From Actinomortierella ambigua (lineage: Eukaryota; Mortierellomycota; Mortierellomycetes; Mortierellales; Mortierellaceae), in contig JAAAJB010000518.1 of NCBI GenBank assembly GCA_016098155.1, positions 2,017 to 25,654 on the forward strand: a DNA stretch of 23,638 nucleotides, in the 5' to 3' direction. Within the stretch, counting starts at the first letter, position 1. Each line of letters opens with the position of its first letter. Under the pieces are notes generated by a model. It was not told where the DNA came from and made no database searches. It saw only the letters and a list, made by a program, of their open reading frames with translations. Below are positions 1 to 11,800 of this stretch, piece by piece. A program made the position numbers and the translations under genes.

Positions 1-90
1 GGGGGGGGGGAAAAGGGGGGGGGGGGGGGGGGGGGGCGGGGGGAGGGGGGGGGGGGGGGGGGGGGAGTGGGGGGGGGGGGGGGGGGAGAA
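1..90. repeat. Poly-G low-complexity tract at window edge
   Basis: Nearly uninterrupted G, broken only by a few A, C and T bases. On the minus strand it is a poly-C tract starting about 30 bases past the POM152 stop codon, so it would lie in or just beyond that gene's 3' UTR. It could form G-quadruplexes. It may be a true homopolymer where assembly stopped, or a sequencing artefact. The sequence alone cannot decide. Confidence 0.85.
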
Positions 91-120
91 AGAGAGATAA
101 TTGAATGGAGGAAGACGATT

Positions 121-3100
121 CTATACTCTTGAACGTTTCCGGTACTCGCAGTGATTGTCCTTAATGTACAACAGCTCAAAGGTGCCCTCCGTCGCCGCAT
201 GGATGAAATGATGCTTCTCATGCACGTCATCGACCCGCACCCTCTCCTTCACCTCCTTGTACCCCAACCACCGCTTCGCCGAGTCGTACTCGGGCGTCTT
301 GCGCACATACTCAAACGAAAACGGCGGCTCTCCCTCTAGCGTCACCACAATCTCCGCCCGCTCCCCGTCCCGCATGTTACGAACCACGCTATGTCCGTCC
401 GCAATCTTCGCCGCCGGCAGATCCCAGATCCGCGTCGTCATGTCAATCGGCCGCGAACAGCATGTCGTTTGCTGGCTACCAACTTGGTGACACACCTGGT
501 GGATCGTCAGGTTGCCGGCCTTTGTCGACCGGTACTCAAAGTTGTTTGCGTTGACCGTCTCCGTTCGTGCGCTGCTATCCAGGCTGTACTGGATTTGGAA
601 TCTATTATTTTTGCAAACAAGAAAAGAGAAAGGAAATTAAAAAAATAGGTGAGAAAGCTGCTCACAGATATACGTTTCAAAGTCAACCACAGACAAACAA
701 AACAAAATCACTTACGGTTTCAGACCCTCGAGCGTGTACTTGACCTTTCCGCCAACACACTTTTCGGCGTTGACAATGTTGATCCTTGGCGTGTCGACAA
801 TTTCAAACTCAATCGAGGCTTGCTCCAACGCCTGCTGGCTCGACTGTTGGCATCCGTTCATATCAGCAACGCGTACCACTGACACCTTGTACGTGCCAAT
901 CTGTGTAAACTGCGTCGGCGGCGTCCAGTGATAGATTCCCTTGACTGGCACCACGTTCGGCACCTCAATCACATCCTTGGATCGCCCAGGTCCCTCCACT
1001 TCGATCGTCAGCTCATAGGGTCCAGCACCATCCTCAATCTTGATCGCAATCTTCTCCTGGTCATCCCGCGGCTCGTCCTTGCAGAACGTCTGCTTCTTGT
1101 GCTTCAGAATGCTGGCTGTTGGCAAGGGTCGGATCACATGCTCAAATACCACCGCCTTGTCCTTGTGGCGAATATCCACATCCGGGTAAAGGCTATCCGA
1201 CAGCTTCAACAGGCGGTATGAGTACGTGCCAGGTCGTTTGTTCTCGACCTGCAAACGCAGCGTCGAGTGCTCCGTACGACCTGTCCGGGCAACCCGCTCC
1301 ACCGAGCCCTTGATCGGCTTGTAGGCCAGCTCGTACTTAAGCTCAAACGGCGCCTTTCCATTCAGCACCACCTCCAGCGTCCGCACAGAGTCCTGGCAGA
1401 CAGGCGGCATGACAAACAAGTCGTCCTTGCTGCGCACAATCTTCTCATGCGCAGGGCCTCCCTTGAACTGAATCGAATCAATCGCCAGCTGCATCGATGG
1501 CTTCTGGCTGTACACCACCTTGCAGACGTCGGCCGGCGGTACCACCACACCTTGACAGAACGCGTCCTCAACTGATCGAAGTTGGTACTCGCCTGGCTTG
1601 TTCACCTTCACCAACGCATTCCGCATATCGGCTCGGTGCAGATACGTCGTGTTATCGCCCTTCAAGCCAAAGCGGATGAACCACGGTGTGCCACCAGTCA
1701 GATGAATCCGCAAATCCTTCTCGCCTCCTTCGGGGATCTCAATCACGCCGGGACACTCAAACGCCGCCGTCGGTGGGTTGGGCGCTACTTCAATGACCAT
1801 ATCCTTTACATTCAGAGACTTTGTGCATCCATTCGCGCGGTCCGTGATCGACACCAAGTCGACCGAGTACATGCCCTCGTGCTCGAACAGCGGCAGTGTC
1901 ACATTCACCAACGACTCCTGAATGTTCTCCAACGTCACCACCTTGGCCTGTCCGCCATGCAAGATCTGGTACTGGAGATCCCACGGACCTTCACCGTAGG
2001 CCTGGATCTTGATCTCCTTCTGGCTACCGCGGCAAGCTCGATTGTTGCCGCTGACCGGCACAAACTCGGCGTGGGGCTGCGGGTGGATCATCTGCAGGAC
2101 CGGGTCGACGCTCACAGCGATATGACCATAGTTGCGGTCGCTCACCGTTTTGAAATCATAACGGTACAAGCCTGCAAGTTCAGGCTTGAGCTCCAACGAC
2201 AACCGAGGCTTGGGTGAGTTCTTGCACATATTCTGCTGATAGTTGTTGTTGCGGTAAATGTCGTAGCACAAAGTCCAGGGACCCTCGCCCGTAAACGTCG
2301 CCACCATCGTCAGGCCAATCGCTCCTGCACACTGGTCCTCGATGGCCGTCGCGCTAATTTCGACCGTCGGTTTGGACGCCACCGCCACCTCGCAATCGCT
2401 CGGCAGCTCCACAGTGCCGTTGCAGTACTTGTCCGCGATCGAGATGATGTTGTACAGACCCGACTTACGCACAGTGATGTGAGGATCGTCCAGGTTCTTG
2501 AGCACCAAATCCTTTAGGAAAACAGGCTTGTCCAGATCATCCTTTTGGTGCGTGTAGCGGATCGTATACGGGGCCTGGCCATGGCGAACATTCAACCCAA
2601 TGTTGGCTGACGATTCGTGTAGTTCCACAATCTTGATCGGTTTGCGCGGGTCGCAAGTCGCCGAGACCGTCGGCCGGCTACGTACATTCACCTTCTTCAC
2701 CTCGGCCTCAATCTTATCCTGTGCTCTAAGCGCCTGGTAGTTGACCTTGTTGCCACATCCGTCCCGAATCTCAGAGATGGCAAAGTGGTATTCGCCCGGC
2801 GTGCCCAGGCCCAGGTTTGCCGTAAGGTCGAGCTCACGTGGCTTCGCCCACCCGTAGTTGGGAGTATCCCCCTCGAACCAGCCTGGCAAGAACGGAGACT
2901 CGTAGCCTGGAGGCTCCGACTCAATCACCAGCTCCTGCGTCTCCTGCTTCGCGCCAAGGGATCGGCGCTGGTAAGTGACGCGCCAGGGGGGTAGGCCCCA
3001 GACAGTGATCGGAATATCAGCATCGCCCTTGTTTGTACACACGTCTGTTGTCTCTGCATGGCCTGGGAGGTGGGCCTCGGGACAAGTCACCACGTAGGCC

Positions 3101-4248
3101 TCATTCCTGGTGACACGAATCGCGCCCTTTTCAGCGTCCAAGGCCTGCACAATCCTGTAGGCACCAGGCTCCTTGGCCTGCAAGGCAAAGACGGTGCTGC
3201 CATTGTCCAGATTCGATCGCGTCTTGCGGAACTCCTTGCTGCCTTCGCCGAAAGGTCCTGTGAGACTGCGCACAGTTGTAGCATTGGTGGCAAACGAGGT
3301 GAACGAGTATGACAGGCTGTAGGGCTCGCTGCCGTTGAAGATGAGCGGGATCTCGGGCTTGTCCATAAGGAACCCACTGTTGCGAGGAATGCAGTAGCAC
3401 CTTCCTTCACGATTGAACTCTGCAGAGCTACAAGTTTGATACAAAAGACAGAGAAAAAAGGGGATACTGATTAGATTCGATGATGTTTAGAGCGGCTATC
3501 GTCTGATTTCTTTATCGACTGATTCTCATACCTGTATGGCTTGAGGAGGAGTGTATACTTGCCCAGCAAATGCTCATGATCATCTGCATTGGGTTCTTCT
3601 GCCCATGAGGAGACTGGTGATCGGATATATCCCCATACTAAAGGAGGTACAGAGAGGAGACGCGTTTAGATTAGGTGAGTCGAGCCGCAAGTGCAATCAA
3701 TATGTCGCCCATGGTGGGTTGATCCATTATAGCCTGAACTTGACCCAGGGCCCGTACCTTTGTATGCTGAAGACGCTGCAATTGCGGTAGGCGAGATCTA
3801 TTATTTTTATATAGGTGTGAGGTTAGTTGGGGAGACCAGGTTTTGTCCACGTCCAATTAATATAGAAAACAGCAAGACATACCTCACGCGCCGTGAAGAG
3901 GACAAAGTTGATGATGGTCAGGGTGAAGAAGGCCAGGACAAGTCGCAAGAACGGCAGCTCGAGCCAAGGGATACGGAGATAGTTGATGAGGACGAGGAAG
4001 AGAACATCCAGGCTGAGCCAGAGGATGAAGCCAAAGAACTCGGCGGCATAGTCGGCGCGTGCGATGCCCATCCAGTACCAGAGCTTTAGTGCCTGGAGTA
4101 GTACAAAGGCCGAGAAGGCGTAGAGGCGCTGTGTTGGGCCATCGCACAGCTCAAGAGGGATGCGTGGTAAGGGAGTGTTGCTCTTGGCACCACCGGCGGT
4201 GGGCCGCGGGCTAGAAGACTTGAGTGGTATTGTCTGGCGGGTAGACAT
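121..4248 (-). CDS. POM152: Nucleoporin POM152, pore membrane protein
   Basis: Spliced gene with minus-strand exons 4248-3883, 3797-3758, 3637-3532, 3427-716 and 601-121. All junctions are GT..AG and keep frame, giving 1234 aa (yeast POM152 is about 1340 aa). Residues 1-40 are a short Ser/Pro-rich tail. Three hydrophobic segments follow at about 42-62, 69-91 and 101-120. The rest is a lumenal string of Ig-like repeats. Ten copies of the repeat hallmark (Gly-x-x-Pro-Trp/Phe/Tyr followed by a beta strand) are visible, for example GEGPWTLCY, GEGPWDLQY, GGTPWFIRF and GKAPFELKY. Ten repeats is the number known for this family. The junction into HLLGKYTLLLKPY and the Cys-rich CYCIP segment matches fungal POM152. 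In yeast the protein forms the membrane ring of the nuclear pore in the perinuclear space. The start at 4248 is the first Met before the hydrophobic region. It is divergent from the helicase. Exon 2, only 40 nt, is the least certain. Confidence 0.93.
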
Positions 4249-4342
4249 TGGCCTCTATGTTGACCGTTGATTCCGCGGTGTTGTGTGTCCAATGAGGGAA
4301 TGAAAGGAGGCGCAACCAACTGACAAGTCGCGTCAGTTGGTC

Positions 4343-4473
4343 GAGGAAGAGAGGGAGGAGAGAGAGAGAAGAGGAAAAGAAGAAAAGAGAGAAAGGGCTT
4401 GTGGTGTGTGCTCACGCGTGTAGAGAGTGAGAGAGAGAGAGGAGGAAGAGAGGGAAGAGAAGGAAGAAGGGGA
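4343..4473. repeat. Polypurine (GA-rich) tract
   Basis: Two uninterrupted purine runs, 4343-4397 (55 nt) and 4429-4473 (45 nt), are separated by a short mixed segment that contains an ACGCGT box. More GA repeats follow at about 4721-4790. On the minus strand these are CT tracts just upstream of the POM152 start, in its probable 5' UTR or core promoter. Confidence 0.85.
4414..4419. promoter_or_regulatory. ACGCGT box (MCB-like), copy 1
   Basis: Palindromic ACGCGT, the core bound by MBF-type cell-cycle factors in ascomycete yeasts. It lies 165 bp upstream of the POM152 start and between the two purine runs. A function here is inferred only from the motif and its paired occurrence. Confidence 0.35.
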
Positions 4474-4480
4474 TGAATAT

Positions 4481-4486
4481 ACGCGT
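4481..4486. promoter_or_regulatory. ACGCGT box (MCB-like), copy 2
   Basis: Second ACGCGT, 67 bp from the first in the same divergent promoter. Two copies within 75 bp are more than expected for a given hexamer, which raises the chance of a real G1/S-type element. This remains an inference. Confidence 0.35.
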
Positions 4487-4900
4487 CAGCAAAGAAGGGG
4501 AGAGGGTGATTCGATGAGGATGAGAGGGATGCAATGCTGAGGGAGCGAGTTGAGCACTTAAGACTTCATGGTTTGCCACGAACTGAGAAAGAGGGAAGAG
4601 TGAGTGAGTGGGTGGGTGGTGCCTGTTGTGAGCAGACCCCCCCCCCAAAGGGGTGGCTTGTGTGTTGTTGCAACAAATGTCTTGCAGCTTGGGAGAGAAG
4701 GGGAAAAAAAAAGCAAGTTGGAGAGAGAGAGAGAGAGACAGAGGGACAGAGAGAGAGTGGAGAGTGGGGGGAGAGGGGAGCATTTTTGCCACCTCTTTTT
4801 TTTTTTTATGCCTCAAGGCAAAATACTCATTTCTCGCCTCGTTCACACAATCTCTGTCCTTTCCCCCCAACTACCTCCACCACTTCCACCACCAGCCCCA

Positions 4901-4999
4901 CCTCCTCCTCGTCTTCCTCCTCGTCTTCCTCCTCCTCCTCCTCCTCCTCCTCCTCCTCCTCGTCTTCCTTCCTTCCCTCCTTCCTTTCTCCTCCTCTCC
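4901..4999. repeat. (CCT)n polypyrimidine microsatellite
   Basis: Contains an uninterrupted (CCT)11 at 4928-4960, flanked by CCTCGTCTT-type interruptions and followed by another pyrimidine run, 4963-4999. It lies on the sense strand upstream of the helicase. All three plus-strand frames stay open across it, so open frames here have no coding value. Confidence 0.9.
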
Positions 5000-5147
5000 A
5001 TCTCTCTCTTCTCCATCTCGTCTCCCCACTTTCCTTTCATTCTTTTCTCTCCGCCTGTTTGCCTGTCGGGACTTCTTTCCCCCCTCCCTTCACTCTGCCT
5101 CGTCGCTGGCTGGCGGTCGACGTTGCAAGCGTAGGTGTGTGTGTAGT

Positions 5148-5303
5148 GTAAGTTTACACTGCTTGTAAGTGCTGTTGAATGAGCCATTTTCCCCCCCATC
5201 TTGCCTCTTGCACCTGTTCTCAATGGACTGACTGACTGACTGACTGACTAACACTGCCCTCACACGCCTCCTCCCCTGTTCCTTTTTTGTGTGTCATATT
5301 TAG
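5148..5303 (+). other. Probable 5'-UTR intron of the helicase gene
   Basis: A consensus donor GTAAGT stands at 5148 (a second one at 5165). The acceptor ends at 5303 after a T-rich stretch (CATATTTAG). A CTAAC branch-point match lies at 5248-5252, at the end of the (GACT)6 repeat. The intron would be 156 or 139 nt, the size of other introns here. The helicase frame has a TGA at 5328-5330, before its first ATG, so this intron would be non-coding. RNA evidence is absent. Confidence 0.5.
5226..5249 (+). repeat. (GACT)6 microsatellite
   Basis: Six perfect GACT units followed by AAC. Each internal unit also reads CTGAC, and the last reads CTAAC, so the repeat is a row of branch-point consensus matches inside the probable 5'-UTR intron. 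Confidence 0.9.
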
Positions 5304-5378
5304 ACAGTGGCCGAGCACTATCACTCCTGAGAGACTCTCTCGCCCTTGCGCTGCCCTGCTCTGGCTCTTACTAGCTAT

Positions 5379-5417
5379 ATGCACCATCGCAAGCAACAGC
5401 AACAGGAACACCAAAAC

Positions 5418-5453
<36 letters not shown>

Positions 5454-5819
5454 CGGTATCACCACCACCACCACCACCAGCACATTCGCTCTTACCACCA
5501 CCAGCTACAGCTTCAACAGCAACAGCAGCTACACCCCCAGGATACTATGGCGTTTCATGCTTCGCCCCACGCTTTAGCGCAGCCGCAGCCACGCGGACCG
5601 GGTTTTCCACCTGCCCAGCTTTGGTCTAGCCACATGCACCTTCGTCAACAACAGTTGCAACACGAGCAACAGCAGCTACAGATACAGCACCAGCACCAAC
5701 AGCTACAGCACCAGCACCAGCTACAGCAGCAGTTACAGTTGCAGCTACAACAGCAGCATCAGCAGCATCAGCAGCATCAGCAGCATCAGCAGCAACAGCA
5801 GCAACAGCAGCAACAACAA

Positions 5820-5857
<38 letters not shown>

Positions 5858-8800
5858 ACAGCAGCAACAGCAACAACCAGAGCTGCCCAATATGAATGAC
5901 ATGAATGCTTTTCCTGCGCTTGGTCGGACTCAGTCCCAGAAGCAGACCCACCATCATCAACCCCAATTGCTTGTCCCAGCTCGCAAGGAGGCAGCTCGCC
6001 CAACTTCCTTGCTCCTGCCAGGTCAGGTGCCGCCAGCAGCACCCTCTGCTCCTCCATTGGCTTCTTCCAACAGCGCGCCATCCATCGGCCCCACCCCTAT
6101 CCTCTCACGTACATCGTCGCAGACGGGCCTGACTCAGAACTACGTGTCTCGCACGCCAAGCCCTGGGGCTGGAGGACCTCTTGCTGTACCGGCTCCCCTT
6201 AGCCAGTCGCTTGGCTCTGCTACTGCCTCTTCTCTTCCGTCGTCTCTTGGTGGCGGTGGGCTTGGAGGAGATACCCACTCGGGCTTCCCACCTGGCCTTG
6301 GTTACCACCCCAATGGGTCATCCTTTAGAGAGTCGTTTTCAGGGCCACCTTCATTCTTCCCTCACGGCAATGCCCTCACGCCTTCCTCCTTCTCGGTTGA
6401 CAATACCCCTCTATCTCGCCCTGGATCCGTGCTGTCTGCTCAGGTGTCTCCACGCTACCCAGGATTCCCACCGCAGCAGCAGCAACAACAACAACAACAA
6501 CAACAACAGCAGCAGTATCAGCAAATGCATATGTCGACTTTTCAGGGATTTCAGCCAATCCCGTTCGGACAGCTACCAATGCATCCGCAGGTGCACAATA
6601 TACCCCAGCCCCATCAGCCGCCACCCCCCGGCCTGCTGCATAAAGTAGACCCGTCAGTAACGGGGGATGGTAGATCTTTGGAGTCGACTCCACTGGGCAT
6701 TGGTTCGCACCCACGTGCAACTGCCGTGCCCAACGTTACTGGCTCGCATCAACCTGTCCCTCCTCCTCTTAGGTTCGGTCGACCCATGTCACACCTCGGA
6801 AGTGCCGTCAATTCTCGCACTGGGACGCCCAACATTGGACACCACCATCATCCCGTTTTAAGTGGCTCGAATACCAGTACCAATATCAATACCAACGCCA
6901 ACGCCAACGCCAGTGTCAATGCTAATCTCAATAACGGCGTCAGCAGTAGCGTCAACCGAGGTGGTGTCTTCATCCCGCCTTCTGGATCCTTTGCCCCAGC
7001 AGGTTTCGCACCCATGCCTGCCCATATGGCGAACAAAGGCATTAACAGCACCAGCAATACCATGAACAGCCCAGCTCCCAACCAGCCTTCTCAGTCTGGC
7101 AGTGGCGCTCAGTCCATACCTCCTACCAAGCTGGAGGGGGTTAGTGCTCATGACCGACCAGGATCTCTCAAGCAGGTTCCTGGCCATGATATGCACTCGC
7201 CTCGTCCCGCATTCCCACGCAAGCGACCCGATGGACAGCCCAACGTCGTGCCTGTCTCCCCAGATTACTTTCCCATCTTTAATGGCTCGCAGTGGGTGCT
7301 CATCTCCTATGAGGCAGCTGAGGCATTAGGTATCCCTGCTCCCAATCCTCAGGACCTCTCCAGTCAGTTTCCTCTCGCAGCGGCTGCTGCTGCTGCTCCT
7401 CCTCTTCTACCACCGCCTCCTCCTGTTGCCGTTACTGCTTCTGCTACTCCTCACGCCAACACCCCACTGGAGGAATCAGCACTGTCACATCCTGGATCTC
7501 CACCTTCGCACGCTCCCCTCAGTCGCCAAGGCAGCGACTCTGGACAGTCTTTTGGGCTAGGAGCTGGCAATCGGCGTACGAATACCACAAACACCGAGTC
7601 ACGGCGCGACTCACTGCCTCCCTCGATCTCTAGTCGAGCGACGAGTCCAGACCAACGACGCTACAAGGCTTCGCCTGGTGGTTCACCGGGAGGCACCCAT
7701 GGAAGACGCAGTCATCCAACTGCTAGCGCGGAGGAAATTCAAGAGTTTATGGAGCTGCTCCAGCGTTACGACTACTTGAACGCATGGTCGCTTCATGGCA
7801 AGTCCAAGTCTCCTAGCGTGGCCGGTAGCCCCATTGAGCCCAGCACCAACAGCAGCGTGCCAAGAAGACAAGAACCCTTTGAAATGTCGCTGGTTCTCAA
7901 GGAGATTGCAGAATGGATTAAGTGTCACCAAGACTATTTGTTGGAGGACAAGGAGGACATTGTGGTCCCGCCCAATCTCGACTTTGGCAATATCAAGCCC
8001 AAGACGAGCCAAGTGATTGAGTCGATGCGTGTCGAGAACCATGGGTCTCAGATCTCCAAGCTGAAAGTGCTCAAGCTAATCCCCATTGTTGCCAACTCGT
8101 TTAATCAGCTGGAGTGCTTGACGATGCAAGAGATGGTGACTCACCCTGCAGGAGGCTTCCAGCCTATGTTTGGCAATATTGACCTTTCGCTCACCACCAA
8201 AGGTAAAGATGAGCCCCCCCTCCCACACACACACACACCGATAGTCACACAGATACACAGGGTTCGCCTACTCGCACCAAGTATTAACTTTTTTTTTGTT
8301 TTTGTGATTGTTTCACACTTTTTGATCAACCATCAACTAGATCAACTCGGATTTTTCACGAGCTGGATTCTAATTCTGATCAACGAACGATCATTGGTGG
8401 GGCGCAAGATCAGCTGGCACGTCACTAACAACATTGAGAGCGACCGAGAGATGGATCCCTTTGCAAAGGCATACACACCCCAAAGACGCCGCAATCTCAA
8501 CCTGGTCAAGGCGAAGATGGTCATCACGGGCGAGCGTGTAGAGGATGTGGATTTCCAGGCGTACCTTCAGGCATCGAAGCATCCCGGATTCCGCAAGCAC
8601 AATGGCAAGTTCCCCCTCGAGCTGCCGTTTGTGGAGCCCATGGAGGCGATCTTGCCCGGCCAAGTCAGCATAGACTTGCACGCGGACAGCTATGCGGCGC
8701 GGTTCCATCCGCTCCTTCGAGTGGAGCTGCATCTGTCGATTGAGGACGTGGCAGTGTACAACCTGTTTGCGGTGCCGGTCAAGGTGCACGATGCGAACCT

Positions 8801-11800
8801 CAACTATTTCCAGATCCAGGTCAGCGGTCTGTCGGAGCAGTGCCCGGCCGTGTCTCGTGGTGACATGGTGATCCTGCGACAGGTGACGAACGATGTGTTT
8901 TCCGGGATCGAATACCGGTCATTTGTGTATGGCACCAACAATCGAACGAATTCGATTTATGTGCACATGCCGATCGGAGCCCTGCCGTCGCTAGTCAACG
9001 AGCGATGGAATGTCCAGTTCAAGTTTAACGATCGCAAGATCCGGGAGATGCACCGCGCCGTCGGTGGCATTCAGGAGCTGATCGGGTACCATCCCCCCAA
9101 CTTGGTTGAGGAGCCTGGTGGTGGCACACGAACGGACGATGATGTCTCTGACCGCTTTTATTCGCCGCGCTCGTTCCTCTTCCCCAGCATCCAGGATGCC
9201 AAGCCTATGAAGGTGCTTCCGAGCATCACGTTGGAGTTTGTAGACCCGATGCTCAACTGGGAGCAAAAGTCAGCCGTGCAGAGTGTGGTGCGAAATGATT
9301 ATGGCAATGTTCCTTTTGTCATCTCTGGTCCTCCAGGTAATTATGCCAATGGGCATGTGTTTTAAAAAGAAGTCTCACCTGCCGTGTCTTCTATTTTTTT
9401 TTAAACTGTGTTAACGCTTAAATATTTATTCACCCCCCTCCCCCTTTTAGGAACGGGAAAGACAAAGACTCTAGTCGAATCGGTCCTCCAGGTGTTGATG
9501 ACGGACGAAAGTTCGCACATTCTGGTGACGGCACCCTCGCACTCAGCGTGTGACACCGTTATGAAGCGCCTAGTCCCTTATCTAAAGCCACCACACCTCT
9601 TCCGGCTGAATGATGCGACCAGGACATTTGCGGAGGTGCCAGACGCCATTATGCCGTACTGTTGTGGATCAAATCACTTTGAGCTCCCTCCACTGGAGGA
9701 CCTGCTCAAGTTCCGAGTGGTCGTCTGCACCTGTTTGGACGCGACGATGCTCATTTCGGGAGGTGCCAGCAACATCAGCATCCGAGAGTATTACAGTGGG
9801 CGTGCGGAGACTGCCAAGAAGCCCGAGGACCGGTCACATTGGACACATCTGTTCATCGACGAGGCCGGGCAGGCGATCGAACCCGAGACGGACATTGCGC
9901 TGTTGTGCATGATGGATGAGGCAGTTTCGCCGGCGCAGGTGATCTTGTGTGGTGACCATCAACAGCTGGGACCAAAGACGTTCTTGCCCGAGCTGCAGTA
10001 TTCGTACCTGGAGCGACTGATGACGACGGTGCCCTTGTACCGGGACCATCCACAGAGTCGCAACCTGCTGGCAGGCAGGTCTTCTACCACATCGGCGGCG
10101 GTAGCGGTGGCGTCACACCCACACCAAAACTCCCAACGGGCGAAGCGGAACTCACGCGATGCGGTGTTGTTGGCGTCGACGATCCCTTGTTTTGCGAATC
10201 TAGTGCAAAACTACCGGTCGCACCCAAAGATGCTGATGATGCCATCACACCTGTTTTACAACGACACGTTGGTGGCATCAGCGGATACGGCGCAGACGCA
10301 TGCGTTGTTGGGACATGACATCTTGCCTAACCCGGATTGTCCGATTGTGTTCATTGGCGTGAAGGGTGTGGATCGGTCTTCGCTCACAGAGGCCATCTCG
10401 TGGCGCAATGACGAAGAGGCGGAGATGGTATTGCAGACCGTCGAGCGTCTGCTCCACCGAGGAGATGACGATTACACAGGCCCCCGCGTGAGTGCAAGCG
10501 ATATTGGTATCATTGCACCTTTCCGTGAGCAGGTCAAGGCTATCCGTCAAGTGTTGCGTATGAATGAGTTGGCGAGTGTGAACGTTGGCACAGTTGAGGT
10601 AAGGAAAATGTTTTTAAACAATGAACAAAGGGAGAGGAGTCGAGTACGATCTATTACACGCCTATGTTCTTTTTTATTTTATTTTTTCCTCGCCTAAGAT
10701 CGATTGACAAACATTCCTAACAATTGCTCTCATTTTTTCAACAGGATTACCAAGGACAAGAACATCGAGTCATGTTGATCTCGACGACGAGAAGTCGAGC
10801 CAAGTATCTGGACCAGGATGTTCGTCAAGGACTCGGTTTGGTGCACTTTCGAAAGCGCATTAACGTGGCCCTGACGCGAGCCAAAGCGATGCTCATTGTC
10901 ATTGGCAACCCGGAGCTGCTCATTCTAGACGATCACTGGAACGAATACCTGCATTTTTGTCTCCGCAACGCCGCATACACTGGTTGCCCACTGCCAGACT
11001 CGGTCTTGAATGCTTCGGCGAACGACCAAAAGCGTGGAGGCGCTGGTGGCACCATGGGCCGCCTCGAGCTGAACGACCTTGTCTCTCAGTATGTGGAAAA
11101 ACTCGATAGCCGCCGTTGGCTTGGTCGTCGATTGGCCGATGCAGAGATGGAGGACTTTGTGGCCCTGCCTTCGGATCTCGAAGATGAGTATGAGAATGAC
11201 GGAGATGATGACCATGACAAGGATGAAGACGGATATGGTGAGGATGAGGACGAAGACGAGGAAGGAGAAGATGGTGGTGTCAGAGGCGACAAACAGGAAG
11301 GCGAGGGAGACGATGAGGAAGCAGGAGTACAAGAGGAAGAAGAAGAGGAGCATGTGCGCAACAACCATGGTCATCATCGCCACCAGCTGGGCACTCAAGC
11401 GACAAAGACCGAGATCATGCGGAGTGACTTTAACGATGGGGCATCGGAGGAAGATGATGCGATACGACCCGAGTACGACACCCATCCGATCTACTACGGT
11501 GGTGGTGGTGGTGGCAGCAGCAATGCACCCACTGTGACCTCAAGCCGTGCTAGTGATAGTGGAGTGGCCGGGACTGGGGCCAGAACAGGTTCTGGATCGC
11601 TTGGTGCACCTGCACACTATGGAGATACGTCGATGACGCTATTTGAGATGGAGCCGCATGAACTCGACGACGCGATGAGTGTGGTGACAGCTCTTCAAAA
11701 GCAGGAGTTTGGCGACCCAGGAGTGACAGACCAGCGTGCAGTGGACGAAAAAGAAGAGGAAGAAGAACGAGAGGAGGATGAGGAGGACGAGAACGAACGA

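Larger units (their letters stand above)
4249..5378. promoter_or_regulatory. Divergent promoter between POM152 and the helicase
   Basis: This 1.13-kb stretch holds no gene I can support. Reading outward from its middle, each strand is pyrimidine-rich toward its own gene: the plus strand is purine-rich at about 4343-4790 and pyrimidine-rich at about 4840-5100. CT-rich tracts upstream of starts are common in fungal promoters. The switch lies near a T12 run at 4796-4807. No convincing TATA box was seen. Open frames here are by-products of simple repeats. Confidence 0.7.

Noticed and set aside
1582..2217. 211-codon open frame antisense to POM152
   Set aside because: It lies opposite the conserved Ig-like repeats, has no motifs and is a frame shadow.
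4665..4676. 12-bp palindrome TTGTTGCAACAA
   Set aside because: Several 12-bp palindromes are expected in 23 kb. No paired site or known factor match supports it.
4534..5168. Three overlapping plus-strand open frames of 171-205 codons in the divergent promoter
   Set aside because: All frames are open because of GA and CCT simple repeats. The products are low-complexity Ser, Pro or Leu runs in shifted frames.
5626..6081. Antisense open frames opposite the polyQ tract, coding Ala/Val or Leu runs
   Set aside because: These are direct translations of the CAG repeat complement and have no independent support.
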